From positions 1 through 64,000 of the forward strand of contig JALGZK010000005.1 in NCBI GenBank assembly GCA_025774935.1: 64,000 nucleotides of DNA, in the 5' to 3' direction. The notes beneath the pieces were generated by a model. The model worked only from the letters and a program-made list of their open reading frames with translations. It did no database searches and was not told the origin of the DNA. Position 1 is the first letter of the stretch, and each line of letters opens with the position of its first letter. The DNA comes from a bacterium. Lineage in GTDB: Bacteria; Joyebacterota; Joyebacteria; Joyebacterales; Joyebacteraceae. Position numbers and translations under genes: made by a program. Below are positions 16,600 through 26,261 of this stretch, piece after piece.

Positions 16600-19458
16600 A
16601 TGAGACACCGCACCCTCCCGGCCATGATGGTGATCCTCGTGGCTTCGTACGCCCTCGCGAGCGCGAGCACGTCTGGCGACGCGCCGCGCAGCCGTCTGCC
16701 CCGAGGCGACTCCTCGTCGCACGCCGACGGCCTCCACAAGCCCGCCCGCCTCGAGACCCTGTGGATCTTCGAGGCCGACTTCGAGAACGAATCCGGCGAC
16801 AACGCCGGCTGGACCGTTCACGACATGAGCGGGACGGTCGGGTACGCGAACGCGTGGCACAAGGACACGATCCGAATCAACGGGTTCGCGTACCTGGGCG
16901 ACAGCACGTGGTGGTGCGGGAAGTACAGCGACTGCTGGGTCCAGCCGCGGGGCTACGGCAACAGCTGGCGGATGATACTCAAGCGGAGCTTCCCCGAGGT
17001 CGCGGCTCAAACGGACCCCGGCGACCCTCTGACACTCGAGTGGGACCAACGCTTCGCGATGGAGAACGACTACGACTACGGGTACGTCGACGTCTCGTCC
17101 GACGGGGGCTCGAGCTGGACGACGCTCCACACTGTGAACAACGGAGGATTCGCGGGGAAGCCCGGCTTCTCGAGCGATTGGGATCACCCGAGCCACGGAC
17201 ACGTGTCGCTCGATCTGTCAGCTCTCTCCGGACAGACGCTCGACGTCCGGTTCAGATTCGAGTCCGACCTCATCAATTCGTCGCAGGACACGCCCGACAA
17301 CCCGCCCTCGCACTCGTTCCTCGACGGCGCGTGGCAGCTCGACAACATCGAGTGGACCGGTCCCAGCGGCGCGTTCTGGCTCGACGACTGCGAGTCGCCC
17401 GGGAACAACGGATGGGACAACTCCGACCCGACGTCGACGGGCCAGACTGGAGTCGTCTGGTGGCGCGGGCAGTTCGGCTACGACTTCGTGACGGGACGCT
17501 CGTACACCTGCGACGACCGGCCGATCGGGACGTGGATGTACGCGCCCGTCGACCCGTTCACGAGCGCGATGGTCGATAACGAGCACACGGTCCTCATGAG
17601 CCCGCCCATCGACATCTCGGGGGCGCCCAAGCTCGTGGGCAAGTGGGACTGCTGGGCCGACGCACCGCTCGCGACCGGGGACGTCTTCGACCTCTTCCTC
17701 GCCTCGAACGATCTCCAACACTGCGTCCTCGAGGAAGACGGTTTCGTCGACGAGGAGTTCGGGGCGTGGTACGCCGAGGCGGACTGGTACACCCGCACCG
17801 ACGACTGGGACGCCTTCGCCGGGAACGACTGGCTCGCGATCCAGTGGATCGTGAGGAGCGACCCGGCGAGCGGGAACGGCGAGCACTGGGGCGGCCTCTT
17901 CCTGAACTGGCAGAAGGTGGGGGTCCCGTCGGGCGACGCCGGGACGACGTGGGAGAGGTCCGACTGGGAGAACTTCAACGACTGGTTCTGGGAGCACCTC
18001 GACCAGGCCCTCGAGGACACGACCCGGATCCTGATCAAGGACGACGACGGCATCGCGTCCGCCTATGTGGTAGCGACCGCCGACGGCGGCGCCTCCTGGG
18101 AGTCATACGCCTGCTACCGCGAGGACCCGGGGAACCCCGGCAACCTCTGGTGGCACGCGCCGCCGCCCTCGAGCCAAATGGCGAGGGGGAATGAGATCCG
18201 GTACTACTTCGAGGCGACCGACGGGGTCGGCAACGTCTCGACCTTCCCGGCCGGCGCTCCGGGCGAGACCTTTGAGATGTCGATCCTCCCTCTCGCGGCG
18301 ACGACCGACCAGCCCGGCATCCTCCTCGTCGACAAGCACGGCCGCGCCACGCCGGGAGCGCTCCGGTACGCCGGAGAACAGCTCGAGAGCCTTGCACTTG
18401 CCGAGAGCTCCGAGCGCTACTACCGCGAGATGCTCGAGATCCTCGGATTCGAGTACGAGATCTACGACGTCGAGGTGCCGTCGGGGAACATCCTCTCGGA
18501 CGGCCCGGACACGACGGGAATGAAGTACTACGACACGCAGATCTGGTTCACCAACGACTTCGACGCGTTCACGCTCAACCCAATCGACCAGTACAGCCTC
18601 ATCGAGTGGTTGAGCCGATCGGCGGAGGGGAAGGAGAGAAACCTCCTCCTCACCGGGAACGACATCGGCTACGAGCTCGTCGAGACGGAGCGCGAGACGC
18701 TCGCTTTCTACGGGACGTGGATCGCCTCGGAGTATCTGGACGACGCGGTCGGCGCCGTCACGGTCGACAGCGTCCCGGGCCTCGAGGACCACGCCGGCGA
18801 CAACGCGTTCATGACGCACCTCGACGGGGAGTGCATCGCCCGCGGCGCGTGCCCGCTCCTGAACTCGTTCGACGTCGTCGAGCCGTCGTCGGGGCTCGCG
18901 GGGACTGAGACCGTCGTCGACTACATCCGCCTGAACGGCGAGCGCAGGCCGGCGGGCGTGGCGTACACTCACCCGACGATGGGATACCAGACGGTTAACC
19001 TCGGTTTCGGCATGGAGTTCATGATGGACGGCACGTTCGACGGGGGATCGTCCAACTACACTCCTGAGGGGTACTACCACACGGGTATCGAGGACCGCGT
19101 CGACCTCATGCAGAACATCATGGCCTTCTTCGCCAAGACGCCGACGGCCGATGGTACCGGCATCGCGGGGGGAGCCGCCGCCGACGTCCTGTCGGGGGCG
19201 TACCCGAACCCGTTCAATCCATCGACGACGATCGAGTACGGCGTGAGGGAAGCCGGCCGCGCGTCGATCCGCGTCTACAGCGTCTCGGGCAGGCTCGTGC
19301 GAACGCTCCTCGACGAGGAGCTCGCGGCGGGCGACTCGGGCGTCGTCGTGTGGGACGGCGAAGACGAAACTGGGAACAGATGTGCGAGCGGCGTGTATTT
19401 CGCCCGGATCGAGGCCCCGGGCTTCAGCCGCGCGCGGAAGATGGTGATGCTGAAGTAG
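16600..19458 (+). CDS. Large secreted protein, paralog 4 of 6, FlgD-like C-terminal domain
   Basis: ATG at 16600 (MRHRTLPAMMVILVASYALASA signal); same domain order; tail ARKMVMLK. Confidence 0.9.
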   Translation: MRHRTLPAMMVILVASYALASASTSGDAPRSRLPRGDSSSHADGLHKPARLETLWIFEADFENESGDNAGWTVHDMSGTVGYANAWHKDTIRINGFAYLGDSTWWCGKYSDCWVQPRGYGNSWRMILKRSFPEVAAQTDPGDPLTLEWDQRFAMENDYDYGYVDVSSDGGSSWTTLHTVNNGGFAGKPGFSSDWDHPSHGHVSLDLSALSGQTLDVRFRFESDLINSSQDTPDNPPSHSFLDGAWQLDNIEWTGPSGAFWLDDCESPGNNGWDNSDPTSTGQTGVVWWRGQFGYDFVTGRSYTCDDRPIGTWMYAPVDPFTSAMVDNEHTVLMSPPIDISGAPKLVGKWDCWADAPLATGDVFDLFLASNDLQHCVLEEDGFVDEEFGAWYAEADWYTRTDDWDAFAGNDWLAIQWIVRSDPASGNGEHWGGLFLNWQKVGVPSGDAGTTWERSDWENFNDWFWEHLDQALEDTTRILIKDDDGIASAYVVATADGGASWESYACYREDPGNPGNLWWHAPPPSSQMARGNEIRYYFEATDGVGNVSTFPAGAPGETFEMSILPLAATTDQPGILLVDKHGRATPGALRYAGEQLESLALAESSERYYREMLEILGFEYEIYDVEVPSGNILSDGPDTTGMKYYDTQIWFTNDFDAFTLNPIDQYSLIEWLSRSAEGKERNLLLTGNDIGYELVETERETLAFYGTWIASEYLDDAVGAVTVDSVPGLEDHAGDNAFMTHLDGECIARGACPLLNSFDVVEPSSGLAGTETVVDYIRLNGERRPAGVAYTHPTMGYQTVNLGFGMEFMMDGTFDGGSSNYTPEGYYHTGIEDRVDLMQNIMAFFAKTPTADGTGIAGGAAADVLSGAYPNPFNPSTTIEYGVREAGRASIRVYSVSGRLVRTLLDEELAAGDSGVVVWDGEDETGNRCASGVYFARIEAPGFSRARKMVMLK

Positions 19459-19540
19459 TGTGCGCGCCGCGTGGGCCGCGGCGCACGAGACGAGCGCGAG
19501 GCCGTCAGGGAGGCGTCCTCGCAGGCAAGGGGGTGAACGA

Positions 19541-22411
19541 ATGAGAACGAGACCTCTGGTCATGCTGGCGGTCGTTCTCACGCTCGCGGTCGTGGTTGCC
19601 GTCGCCCAGGCTGAGGGGCCCGGAGCCGAGTACCGGAGCGCGAGGGCGGTCCGGGGTGACCCCGCGCCAGGGGGCGCGTTCAGAGAGGCGAGACTGGAGA
19701 CCCTCTGGATCTTCTGGGCGGACTTCGAGGATGAGATCGGCGACAACGCCGGCTGGACGACGTACGACCGGTCGGGCACGCTCGACGCCGAGAACTACTG
19801 GCACCACGACACGATCCGCATCGGCGGGTTCGCGCACCTCGGGGACACCACCTGGTGGTGTGGAACCTACGCCGACTGCTGGCTCCAGCCGCGCGGCTAC
19901 GGCAACGACTGGTTGCAGATCCTCGAAAGGAGCTTCCCGGAGATCGAGGCGAACACGGACCCCGGAGACCCGCTCTTCCTGGACTGGGACCAGCGGTTCG
20001 CGATGGAGCACAACTACGACTACGGCTACATCGACGTGTCGTCGGACGGGGGCTCGACCTGGACGACCGTCCACACCGTGACGAACCCCGGCTTCGCGTC
20101 GAAGCCAGGGCTGTCGCAGGACTGGGACAGCCCCGCCCACGGACACATGTCGCTCGACATGTCTTCCTTCGCGGGCACGACCATCGACCTGCGGTACCGC
20201 TTCGTGTCCGACGAAGCCTATTCCTCGGCGGACCAGTACAACAACGGGCCACCCAACAACTCGGTGCTGGACGGAGCCTGGCAGCTCGACAACATCACGT
20301 GGACCGGCCCCGGGGGCGCCTTCTGGCTCGACGACTGCGAGTCGGGCAACATGGGCTGGATCCACGACGACACGGTGGCCGCCGGCCAGACCGGGATCGT
20401 CTATTTCCGCGGACAGTTCGGCCTCGACTTCGTGACGGGCCGCGACTTCACGTGCGAGGACCGCCCGGTCGGAACCTGGATGATGGGGGCGGTCGACCCC
20501 TTCACCAGCACCATGGTCGACGGGCAGGCCTCGTGGCTCATGAGCCCTCCGATCGACATCAGCGGCGCGCCGAAGCTCGTCGCCCACTGGGACCAGTGGT
20601 GCGACATGCCTGCCACGTCCGGAGACGTCTGCAACCTGTCGCTTGCCTCTGACGACGTCTACGACTGCGTGACCGATCTCGGCGGGTTCGTGGACGAGGA
20701 CCCCGGCTGGTGGTACGCGGATCCCGACTGGTACGAGGAGTGGGACGACTGGGACGCCTTCGCCGGAAACGACTGGCTGGCCATCCTCTGGCAGCAGCAG
20801 AACGACTCGCCGCCGGAGCCCGGAGCGCAGCACTGGGCGGGCCTGATCCTCAACATCCAGAAGGTCGGGATCCCCTCGGCCGACCCGAGCACCTCGTTCC
20901 TGGCGGACGACTGGAACTGGTACAATGACTGGTTCCAGGAGCAGCTGTCCGAGGCCATGCTCGATAGCGCGCGCCTGAAGGTGAAGGACGACGACGGTGT
21001 CGATGCGGTCGTCCTCATGGCCTCGAACGACGGCGGGACGACCTGGAGCACGTACGGTGGGCACAAGGAGGACCCGCAGAGCGACTGGTGGGTCATGCCG
21101 CCGCCCTCGGCGGAGATGCTGCCCGGCAGCGAGATCCGCCTCTACTTCGAGGCGACCGACGGGCTCGGCAACGTCTCGCTCTTCCCCGAGGAGGCGCCCG
21201 ACCTGTGGTACGAGATGTCGATCCTGCCTCTCGAGGCGTCGGTCTCGAACCCGGGAATACTCATCGTCGACAAGCACGGAAGGCTCACCCCCGGAGAGAC
21301 GCGGGCGACGGGCGGCGCCGGAGTCTCCGCCGTCACCAGGCCTCTGCCCAGCGCGGCGTCCGAGTCGTACTACGCCGAGATGCTCGGGATCCTCGGGTAC
21401 GAGTACGAGGTCTACGACGTGGAGGTCCCCTCGGCAAGCTCGGTGCACTCGGACGGCCCGGACAGCGCAGGCTACAAGTACTACGACACGCAGATCTGGT
21501 GGACGAACGACTTCAACGCGTACACGGTCAAGCCACCCGACCAGGTGAATCTGATCAACTGGCTGAACGAGTCCGCGGCGGGGAAGGAGAGGAACCTGCT
21601 CCTCACCGGGAACGACATCGGCTTCGAGATCATCTCGACCGGCACCGAGACGCTCGGGTTCTACGGCACGTGGCTCGCGTCGGACTTTCTGGAGAACTCC
21701 GTCGGCGCGGTGCTCGTCGACAGCGTTCCGGGGGTGCTAGACAACGCGGGTGGCTTCGCGTTCATCACGCACGACGATGCCGAATTCATCATCCGCGGGG
21801 CCTGCCCGGTCCTGAACAAGTTCGACGTGATCGACATAGCGGGCGCGGCGGCAGGTGCGGAGCTGGTGGCCGACTACATCCGTCAGGACTCGGCGACGAA
21901 GCCCGCGGGTGTCGCGTACACGCACCCGACGATGGGCTACCAGACGGTGAACCTCGGGTTCGGCATGGAGTTCGTCATGGACGGCACGTACGACGGAGGC
22001 TCGTCCAACTACACGGCCGAGGGCTACTACAAGACCGGCATCCACGACCGCGTGAACCTCATGCAGAACATCATGACCTACTTCGCGAAGACCCCGTCTG
22101 GCAACGGAACGGGGATCGTCGACGGCGGGCCGAGGAACGAGCTCTCGCCGGCGTACCCGAACCCGTTCAACCCGGTCACCAAGATCGCGTACTCTGTGAA
22201 GGAGACCGGGCCCGTCGCGATCCGCGTGTACAACGCGGCGGGCAAGCTGGTGCGGACCCTCCTCACCGAGGAGCTCGAGGCGGGCGACTCGGGCGTCGTC
22301 GCGTGGGACGGCTCCGACGACGCGGGGGAGAGGTGCGCGAGCGGTGTCTACTTCTACCGGATCGAGGCGTCCGGGTTCAGCGCCTCCGGGAAGATGGTGA
22401 TGCTGAAGTAG
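19541..22411 (+). CDS. Large secreted protein, paralog 5 of 6, FlgD-like C-terminal domain
   Basis: ATG at 19541 (MRTRPLVMLAVVLTLAVVVAVAQA); only 82 bp after the previous stop; tail ASGKMVMLK. Confidence 0.9.
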   Translation: MRTRPLVMLAVVLTLAVVVAVAQAEGPGAEYRSARAVRGDPAPGGAFREARLETLWIFWADFEDEIGDNAGWTTYDRSGTLDAENYWHHDTIRIGGFAHLGDTTWWCGTYADCWLQPRGYGNDWLQILERSFPEIEANTDPGDPLFLDWDQRFAMEHNYDYGYIDVSSDGGSTWTTVHTVTNPGFASKPGLSQDWDSPAHGHMSLDMSSFAGTTIDLRYRFVSDEAYSSADQYNNGPPNNSVLDGAWQLDNITWTGPGGAFWLDDCESGNMGWIHDDTVAAGQTGIVYFRGQFGLDFVTGRDFTCEDRPVGTWMMGAVDPFTSTMVDGQASWLMSPPIDISGAPKLVAHWDQWCDMPATSGDVCNLSLASDDVYDCVTDLGGFVDEDPGWWYADPDWYEEWDDWDAFAGNDWLAILWQQQNDSPPEPGAQHWAGLILNIQKVGIPSADPSTSFLADDWNWYNDWFQEQLSEAMLDSARLKVKDDDGVDAVVLMASNDGGTTWSTYGGHKEDPQSDWWVMPPPSAEMLPGSEIRLYFEATDGLGNVSLFPEEAPDLWYEMSILPLEASVSNPGILIVDKHGRLTPGETRATGGAGVSAVTRPLPSAASESYYAEMLGILGYEYEVYDVEVPSASSVHSDGPDSAGYKYYDTQIWWTNDFNAYTVKPPDQVNLINWLNESAAGKERNLLLTGNDIGFEIISTGTETLGFYGTWLASDFLENSVGAVLVDSVPGVLDNAGGFAFITHDDAEFIIRGACPVLNKFDVIDIAGAAAGAELVADYIRQDSATKPAGVAYTHPTMGYQTVNLGFGMEFVMDGTYDGGSSNYTAEGYYKTGIHDRVNLMQNIMTYFAKTPSGNGTGIVDGGPRNELSPAYPNPFNPVTKIAYSVKETGPVAIRVYNAAGKLVRTLLTEELEAGDSGVVAWDGSDDAGERCASGVYFYRIEASGFSASGKMVMLK

Positions 22412-22452
22412 AACGCACATCTTCGCGCCCACGCGGCGCGCCGCAGGAACCG

Positions 22453-22486
22453 AGAGGGGACGGCACTTTGCCGTCCCCTCTTTCCT
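22453..22486 (+). terminator. Probable rho-independent terminator
   Basis: AGAGGGGACGGCA-CTT-TGCCGTCCCCTCT followed by TTCCT. Confidence 0.7.
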
Positions 22487-22717
22487 ATAGAGAGACGCGC
22501 ACTGATACCCGCCGAGGTCGAGTGATGCTCAGCCCCCTCCCGAATGCGTTCAAACCCCTTCGACTCAGGCGGTGTCTTATATTGCGGGAGCGCGCTTCGC
22601 GTTCGGGGCGCGTTCGCTTCGTGAGCATGGAATCGAGAAGTTGGTGCTACCGATGAGCACCCAGCGGTGAATGATGAGCGGATCACACGGTTTGTGGAAA
22701 GGGAGGTGACGGAGAGC

Positions 22718-25555
22718 ATGCACAGCAAGCCTCTCGTCTTATTGGCGATCGCCTGCATCATGGCGATCACAGCGGCCGGGGCAGCGGGCAAGGGAGCGGA
22801 GGACACCGAGCTCAGAACCCAGTGGGGCGCGCAACCGACGACGTACTCGGGCGACGCGTTCAGGGGTGCGAGGCTGGAGACGCTCTGGATCTTCGACGCG
22901 AACTTCGAAGACGAATCCGGCGACAACGCAGGCTGGCAGGTGTTCGACAACAGCGGAACGGCAGCCGTGGCGAACTACTGGCACCACGACACGATCCGCA
23001 TCAACGGGTTCGCACACCTCGGGGACAGCACGTGGTGGTGCGGGACGTACAACGCCTGCTGGAGACAGCCCCGGGGCTACGGCAACAACTGGATCCAGAT
23101 CATGGAGCGGAGCTTCCCGGAGATCGAGGCCAACACGGATCCGGGCGACGACCTGTTCCTCGACTTCGACCAGCGCTTCGCGATGGAGCACGACTACGAC
23201 TACGGGTACGTCGACATCTCCGACGACGGCGGTGGTTCGTGGACGACGGTCTATACCGCGAACAACCCGGGCTTCGCAGGGAAGCCGGGGCAGTCCCAAG
23301 GCTGGGACAGCCCGGCGTACGGCCACATCTCGCTCGACCTCTCGAGCTACGCCGGCCAGACCCTGGACATGAGGTTCCGGTTCGAGTCGGACGGCGCCTA
23401 CTCGTCGGAGGACGAGCTGAACAACCCGCCGAACAACTCCGTCCAGGACGGCGCCTGGCAGCTCGACAACATCACGTGGGCCGGCCCTGGCGGCGACTTC
23501 TGGCTCGACGACGCCGAGTCCGGCTACCTCGGATGGGAGCGTCCGGACCAGCCGGCGTCCGGTCAGATAGGCGTGACCTGGTGGCGCGGGAGGTACGGCC
23601 TCGATTTCGTGACGGGCCGCGACTTCACGTGCACCGAGCGCGAGGTCGGCAGCTGGATGTACGCTCCGGTCGACCCGTTCACGAGCACGATGGTAGACAA
23701 TGAGTGGGCGTGGCTGATGAGCCCGCCCATCGACGTGAGCGGAGCGCCGAAGCTCGTGGGGCGCTGGGACTTCTGGGTCGACGCGCCGCCGAGCACGGGC
23801 GACCTCTTCAACCTCTACCTAGCCTCCGACGACGTCACCGACTGCGTCCAGGACCCCGGCAGCTTCATCGACGAGGACCCGGGCTGGTGGTACGTCGAAC
23901 CGCCGGGATGGTACGACGTCGACGACGACTGGGACGCGTTCGCGGGCAACAACTACCTGGCTGTCCTGTGGGCAGTCCGGAGCGACACGAGTGACGCGTC
24001 CGGGGCGCACTGGGGCGGCATGTTCCTCAACCGTCAGATGGTCGGCATCCCCTCGGGCGACGCCGGGACGGCATGGACGCACCACCAGTGGCTCGACTTC
24101 AACGACTGGTTCCAGGACGACCTCGACGAGGCGATGCTCGACTCGGCGTTTATATCCATCCGAGACGACGACGGCATCGATGCCGTCAACCTGATCGCGT
24201 CGAACGACGGCGGGACGACCTGGAGCACCTACGCCTGCAGCAGGCAGGACCCGAACGACCCCGAGAACTACTGGTGGATCGCGGGCCCGCCGGCGGCCGA
24301 GATGGTGCCCGGGAGCATCATCAGGTACTACTTCGAGGCGATCGACGGCGTGGGCAACATCGCCACCGATCCCTCCGACGCGCCCGACAGGCTCTACGAG
24401 ATGTCGATCCTGCCGATCGAGGCGACGGTGTCGAACCCCGGCATCCTCCTCGTCGACAAGGTCGGCTACAGGACCGTCGGCGCGAACCGGAACTACGACT
24501 GGCGCGTCGAGGACTACTACGAGCACGCGCTCGAGATCCTGGGATACGAGTACGAGAAGTACGACGTAGAGGTCCCCTCGGGCAGCAGGCTCTCGGACGG
24601 TCCAGACCCGACGGGCATGAAGTACTACGACACCCAGATCTGGTTCTCGTGGTATCTCGCCCAGTACACGATGAATCCCCGCGACCAGAGGAACCTCGTC
24701 GAGTGGCTGAACCAGTCGGCCGTCGGCAAGGAGAGGAACCTCATGATCACGGGGAACAACATCGGCTTCGAGCTGATGGAGGTCGGCCGTGAGACGCTCG
24801 GGTTCTACTCGACTTGGCTCGCGTCCGACTACCTGGCCAACACGGTCGGCGCCGTGATGGTCGACAGCGTGCCGGGTCTCGAGGACTTCGCGGGCGACTT
24901 CGACTTCATGACGCACGACGACCAGGAAGCCATCATCCGAGGGGCGTGTCCGCTCCTGCACGACTTCGACGTCGTGGGGCTCTCGTCCGGCATGCCCGGG
25001 AACGAAGTCATCGCCGACTACATCAAGATGGACTCCGAGCGGCGGAACGCCGGCGTCGCCTACACGCACCCGACGATGGGGTACCAGACCGTGAACCTCG
25101 GGTTCGCGATGGAACAGGTCATGGACGGCACGTACGACGGCGGGTCGGCCAACTACACGCCCGAGGGCTACTACCACGACGGTCTCGAGGACCGCGTCGA
25201 CCTGATGGAGAACATCCTGGCCTACTTCGCGAAGACCCCGACGGCCGACGGCACCGGGGTCGTCGACGGCGGGTACCGGAACGTGCTCTCCCAGGCGTAT
25301 CCGAACCCGTTCAACCCGGTGACGAAGATCTCCTACAGCATCAGGGAGGCAGGGCCCGTCGCGATCCGCGTCTTCAACGCCGCCGGACGGGAAGTCCGCA
25401 CGCTCCTTGAGAGCGAGCTCGACGCGGGCGCGGCCGGCTTCGTCGTCTGGGACGGAACGGACGGTGCGGGGAAGAGGTGCGCAAGCGGCGTCTACTTCTA
25501 CCGGATCGAGGCGCCGGGATTCGCTGCCTCGAGGAAGATGGTGATGCTGAAGTAG
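22718..25555 (+). CDS. Large secreted protein, paralog 6 of 6, FlgD-like C-terminal domain
   Basis: Preferred ATG at 22718 (MHSKPLVLLAIACIMAITAAGAAG); same domain order; tail SRKMVMLK. Confidence 0.9.
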   Translation: MHSKPLVLLAIACIMAITAAGAAGKGAEDTELRTQWGAQPTTYSGDAFRGARLETLWIFDANFEDESGDNAGWQVFDNSGTAAVANYWHHDTIRINGFAHLGDSTWWCGTYNACWRQPRGYGNNWIQIMERSFPEIEANTDPGDDLFLDFDQRFAMEHDYDYGYVDISDDGGGSWTTVYTANNPGFAGKPGQSQGWDSPAYGHISLDLSSYAGQTLDMRFRFESDGAYSSEDELNNPPNNSVQDGAWQLDNITWAGPGGDFWLDDAESGYLGWERPDQPASGQIGVTWWRGRYGLDFVTGRDFTCTEREVGSWMYAPVDPFTSTMVDNEWAWLMSPPIDVSGAPKLVGRWDFWVDAPPSTGDLFNLYLASDDVTDCVQDPGSFIDEDPGWWYVEPPGWYDVDDDWDAFAGNNYLAVLWAVRSDTSDASGAHWGGMFLNRQMVGIPSGDAGTAWTHHQWLDFNDWFQDDLDEAMLDSAFISIRDDDGIDAVNLIASNDGGTTWSTYACSRQDPNDPENYWWIAGPPAAEMVPGSIIRYYFEAIDGVGNIATDPSDAPDRLYEMSILPIEATVSNPGILLVDKVGYRTVGANRNYDWRVEDYYEHALEILGYEYEKYDVEVPSGSRLSDGPDPTGMKYYDTQIWFSWYLAQYTMNPRDQRNLVEWLNQSAVGKERNLMITGNNIGFELMEVGRETLGFYSTWLASDYLANTVGAVMVDSVPGLEDFAGDFDFMTHDDQEAIIRGACPLLHDFDVVGLSSGMPGNEVIADYIKMDSERRNAGVAYTHPTMGYQTVNLGFAMEQVMDGTYDGGSANYTPEGYYHDGLEDRVDLMENILAYFAKTPTADGTGVVDGGYRNVLSQAYPNPFNPVTKISYSIREAGPVAIRVFNAAGREVRTLLESELDAGAAGFVVWDGTDGAGKRCASGVYFYRIEAPGFAASRKMVMLK

Positions 25556-25638
25556 CGGCCTCGCGGGATCGCCACATGCGCGATCGCGCGTCGCGCGACC
25601 GCGCACGGCGGAACCGCAACGAGCAGAGACACACCGAG

Positions 25639-25675
25639 GAACGGGGAGCCCGACAGGGCTCCCCGTTCTCTCTCT
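25639..25675 (+). terminator. Rho-independent terminator
   Basis: Perfect 13-bp stem GAACGGGGAGCCC-GACA-GGGCTCCCCGTTC then TCTCTCTC. Confidence 0.7.
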
Positions 25676-25774
25676 CCGCAGGGAACCGGCGGCTTTCAGA
25701 GGTGCACGGCGACCCGGGACGTTGTAGACTCGCGGATGTCTCGACTAGAACCGCGCAACCACACGGAGGAGAGC

Positions 25775-26122
25775 ATGAAGCACGTGAAGCGGGGCGAGCG
25801 GGAGCCGAGGCCGGTCTCGGTCGAGGGTGCGTCGGGCGTGAGCAAGGCCGACCTCATCGCCAAGTCGGACGGGGCGCCGGGTGCCGTGATGCGGCTCTTC
25901 GAGATCGCGGCCGGCGGGAACACGCCCTTCCACGCGCACGACTGGGAGCACGTCGTCTACGTCCTCGAAGGGCAGGGAACACTGGAGACCCGAGGGAAGA
26001 GTACGGATTTCGGTGCGGGGGACACCATTCTGGTCGAGCCCGACGAGGAGCACAACTTCGTGAACCGGGGAGGGGAGCCGCTCAGGTTCCTCTGCGTCGT
26101 GCCCCTCAGGGGGGACGCCTAG
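25775..26122 (+). CDS. Cupin domain protein
   Basis: ATG at 25775; GGNTPFHAHDWEHVVYVLEGQGTLETRG..GDTILVEPDEEHNFVNRGGEPLRFLCVVP cupin motifs. Confidence 0.85.
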   Translation: MKHVKRGEREPRPVSVEGASGVSKADLIAKSDGAPGAVMRLFEIAAGGNTPFHAHDWEHVVYVLEGQGTLETRGKSTDFGAGDTILVEPDEEHNFVNRGGEPLRFLCVVPLRGDA

Positions 26123-26165
26123 GCCCTGAGGCCCCCTGAATCCGCTCACCGGGCGCAGAAAGTGC

Positions 26166-26194
26166 TTGCGCCCGGCCCGACCTTTGCATATACT
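26166..26194 (+). promoter_or_regulatory. Sigma-70-type promoter of the pyr operon
   Basis: TTGCGC - 17 nt - TATACT, directly upstream of the PyrR-like leader. Confidence 0.65.
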
Positions 26195-26216
26195 GTCGTC
26201 CGGAGACATGAAGCCG

Positions 26217-26249
26217 CCTTTTAATCTAGCACTGCGAGGCTAGAAAGGG
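26217..26249 (+). promoter_or_regulatory. PyrR-binding RNA element (pyr leader)
   Basis: CCTTTTAATCTAGCACTGCGAGGCTAGAAAGG: outer CCTTT/AAAGG, inner TCTAG/CTAGA stems and GCGAGGCT loop, matching the known PyrR-site pattern (..GAGAGGCU..). Confidence 0.75.
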
Positions 26250-26261
26250 TGCGGAAGAACG

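Larger units (their letters stand above)
7066..25555 (+). repeat. Tandem array of six paralogous genes encoding ~950-aa secreted proteins
   Basis: Six consecutive + strand ORFs collinear over almost their full length (see individual CDS). Confidence 0.9.

Noticed and set aside
22640-22700. GATGAG leader motif as a hammerhead ribozyme or TPP riboswitch core
   Set aside because: The partner GAAA or second TPP conserved block is missing and the flanks do not form the required helices.
7066-25555. Six-gene array as a transposon or integron cassette array
   Set aside because: No transposase, integrase, terminal repeats or attC-like sites; ordinary tandem duplication fits.
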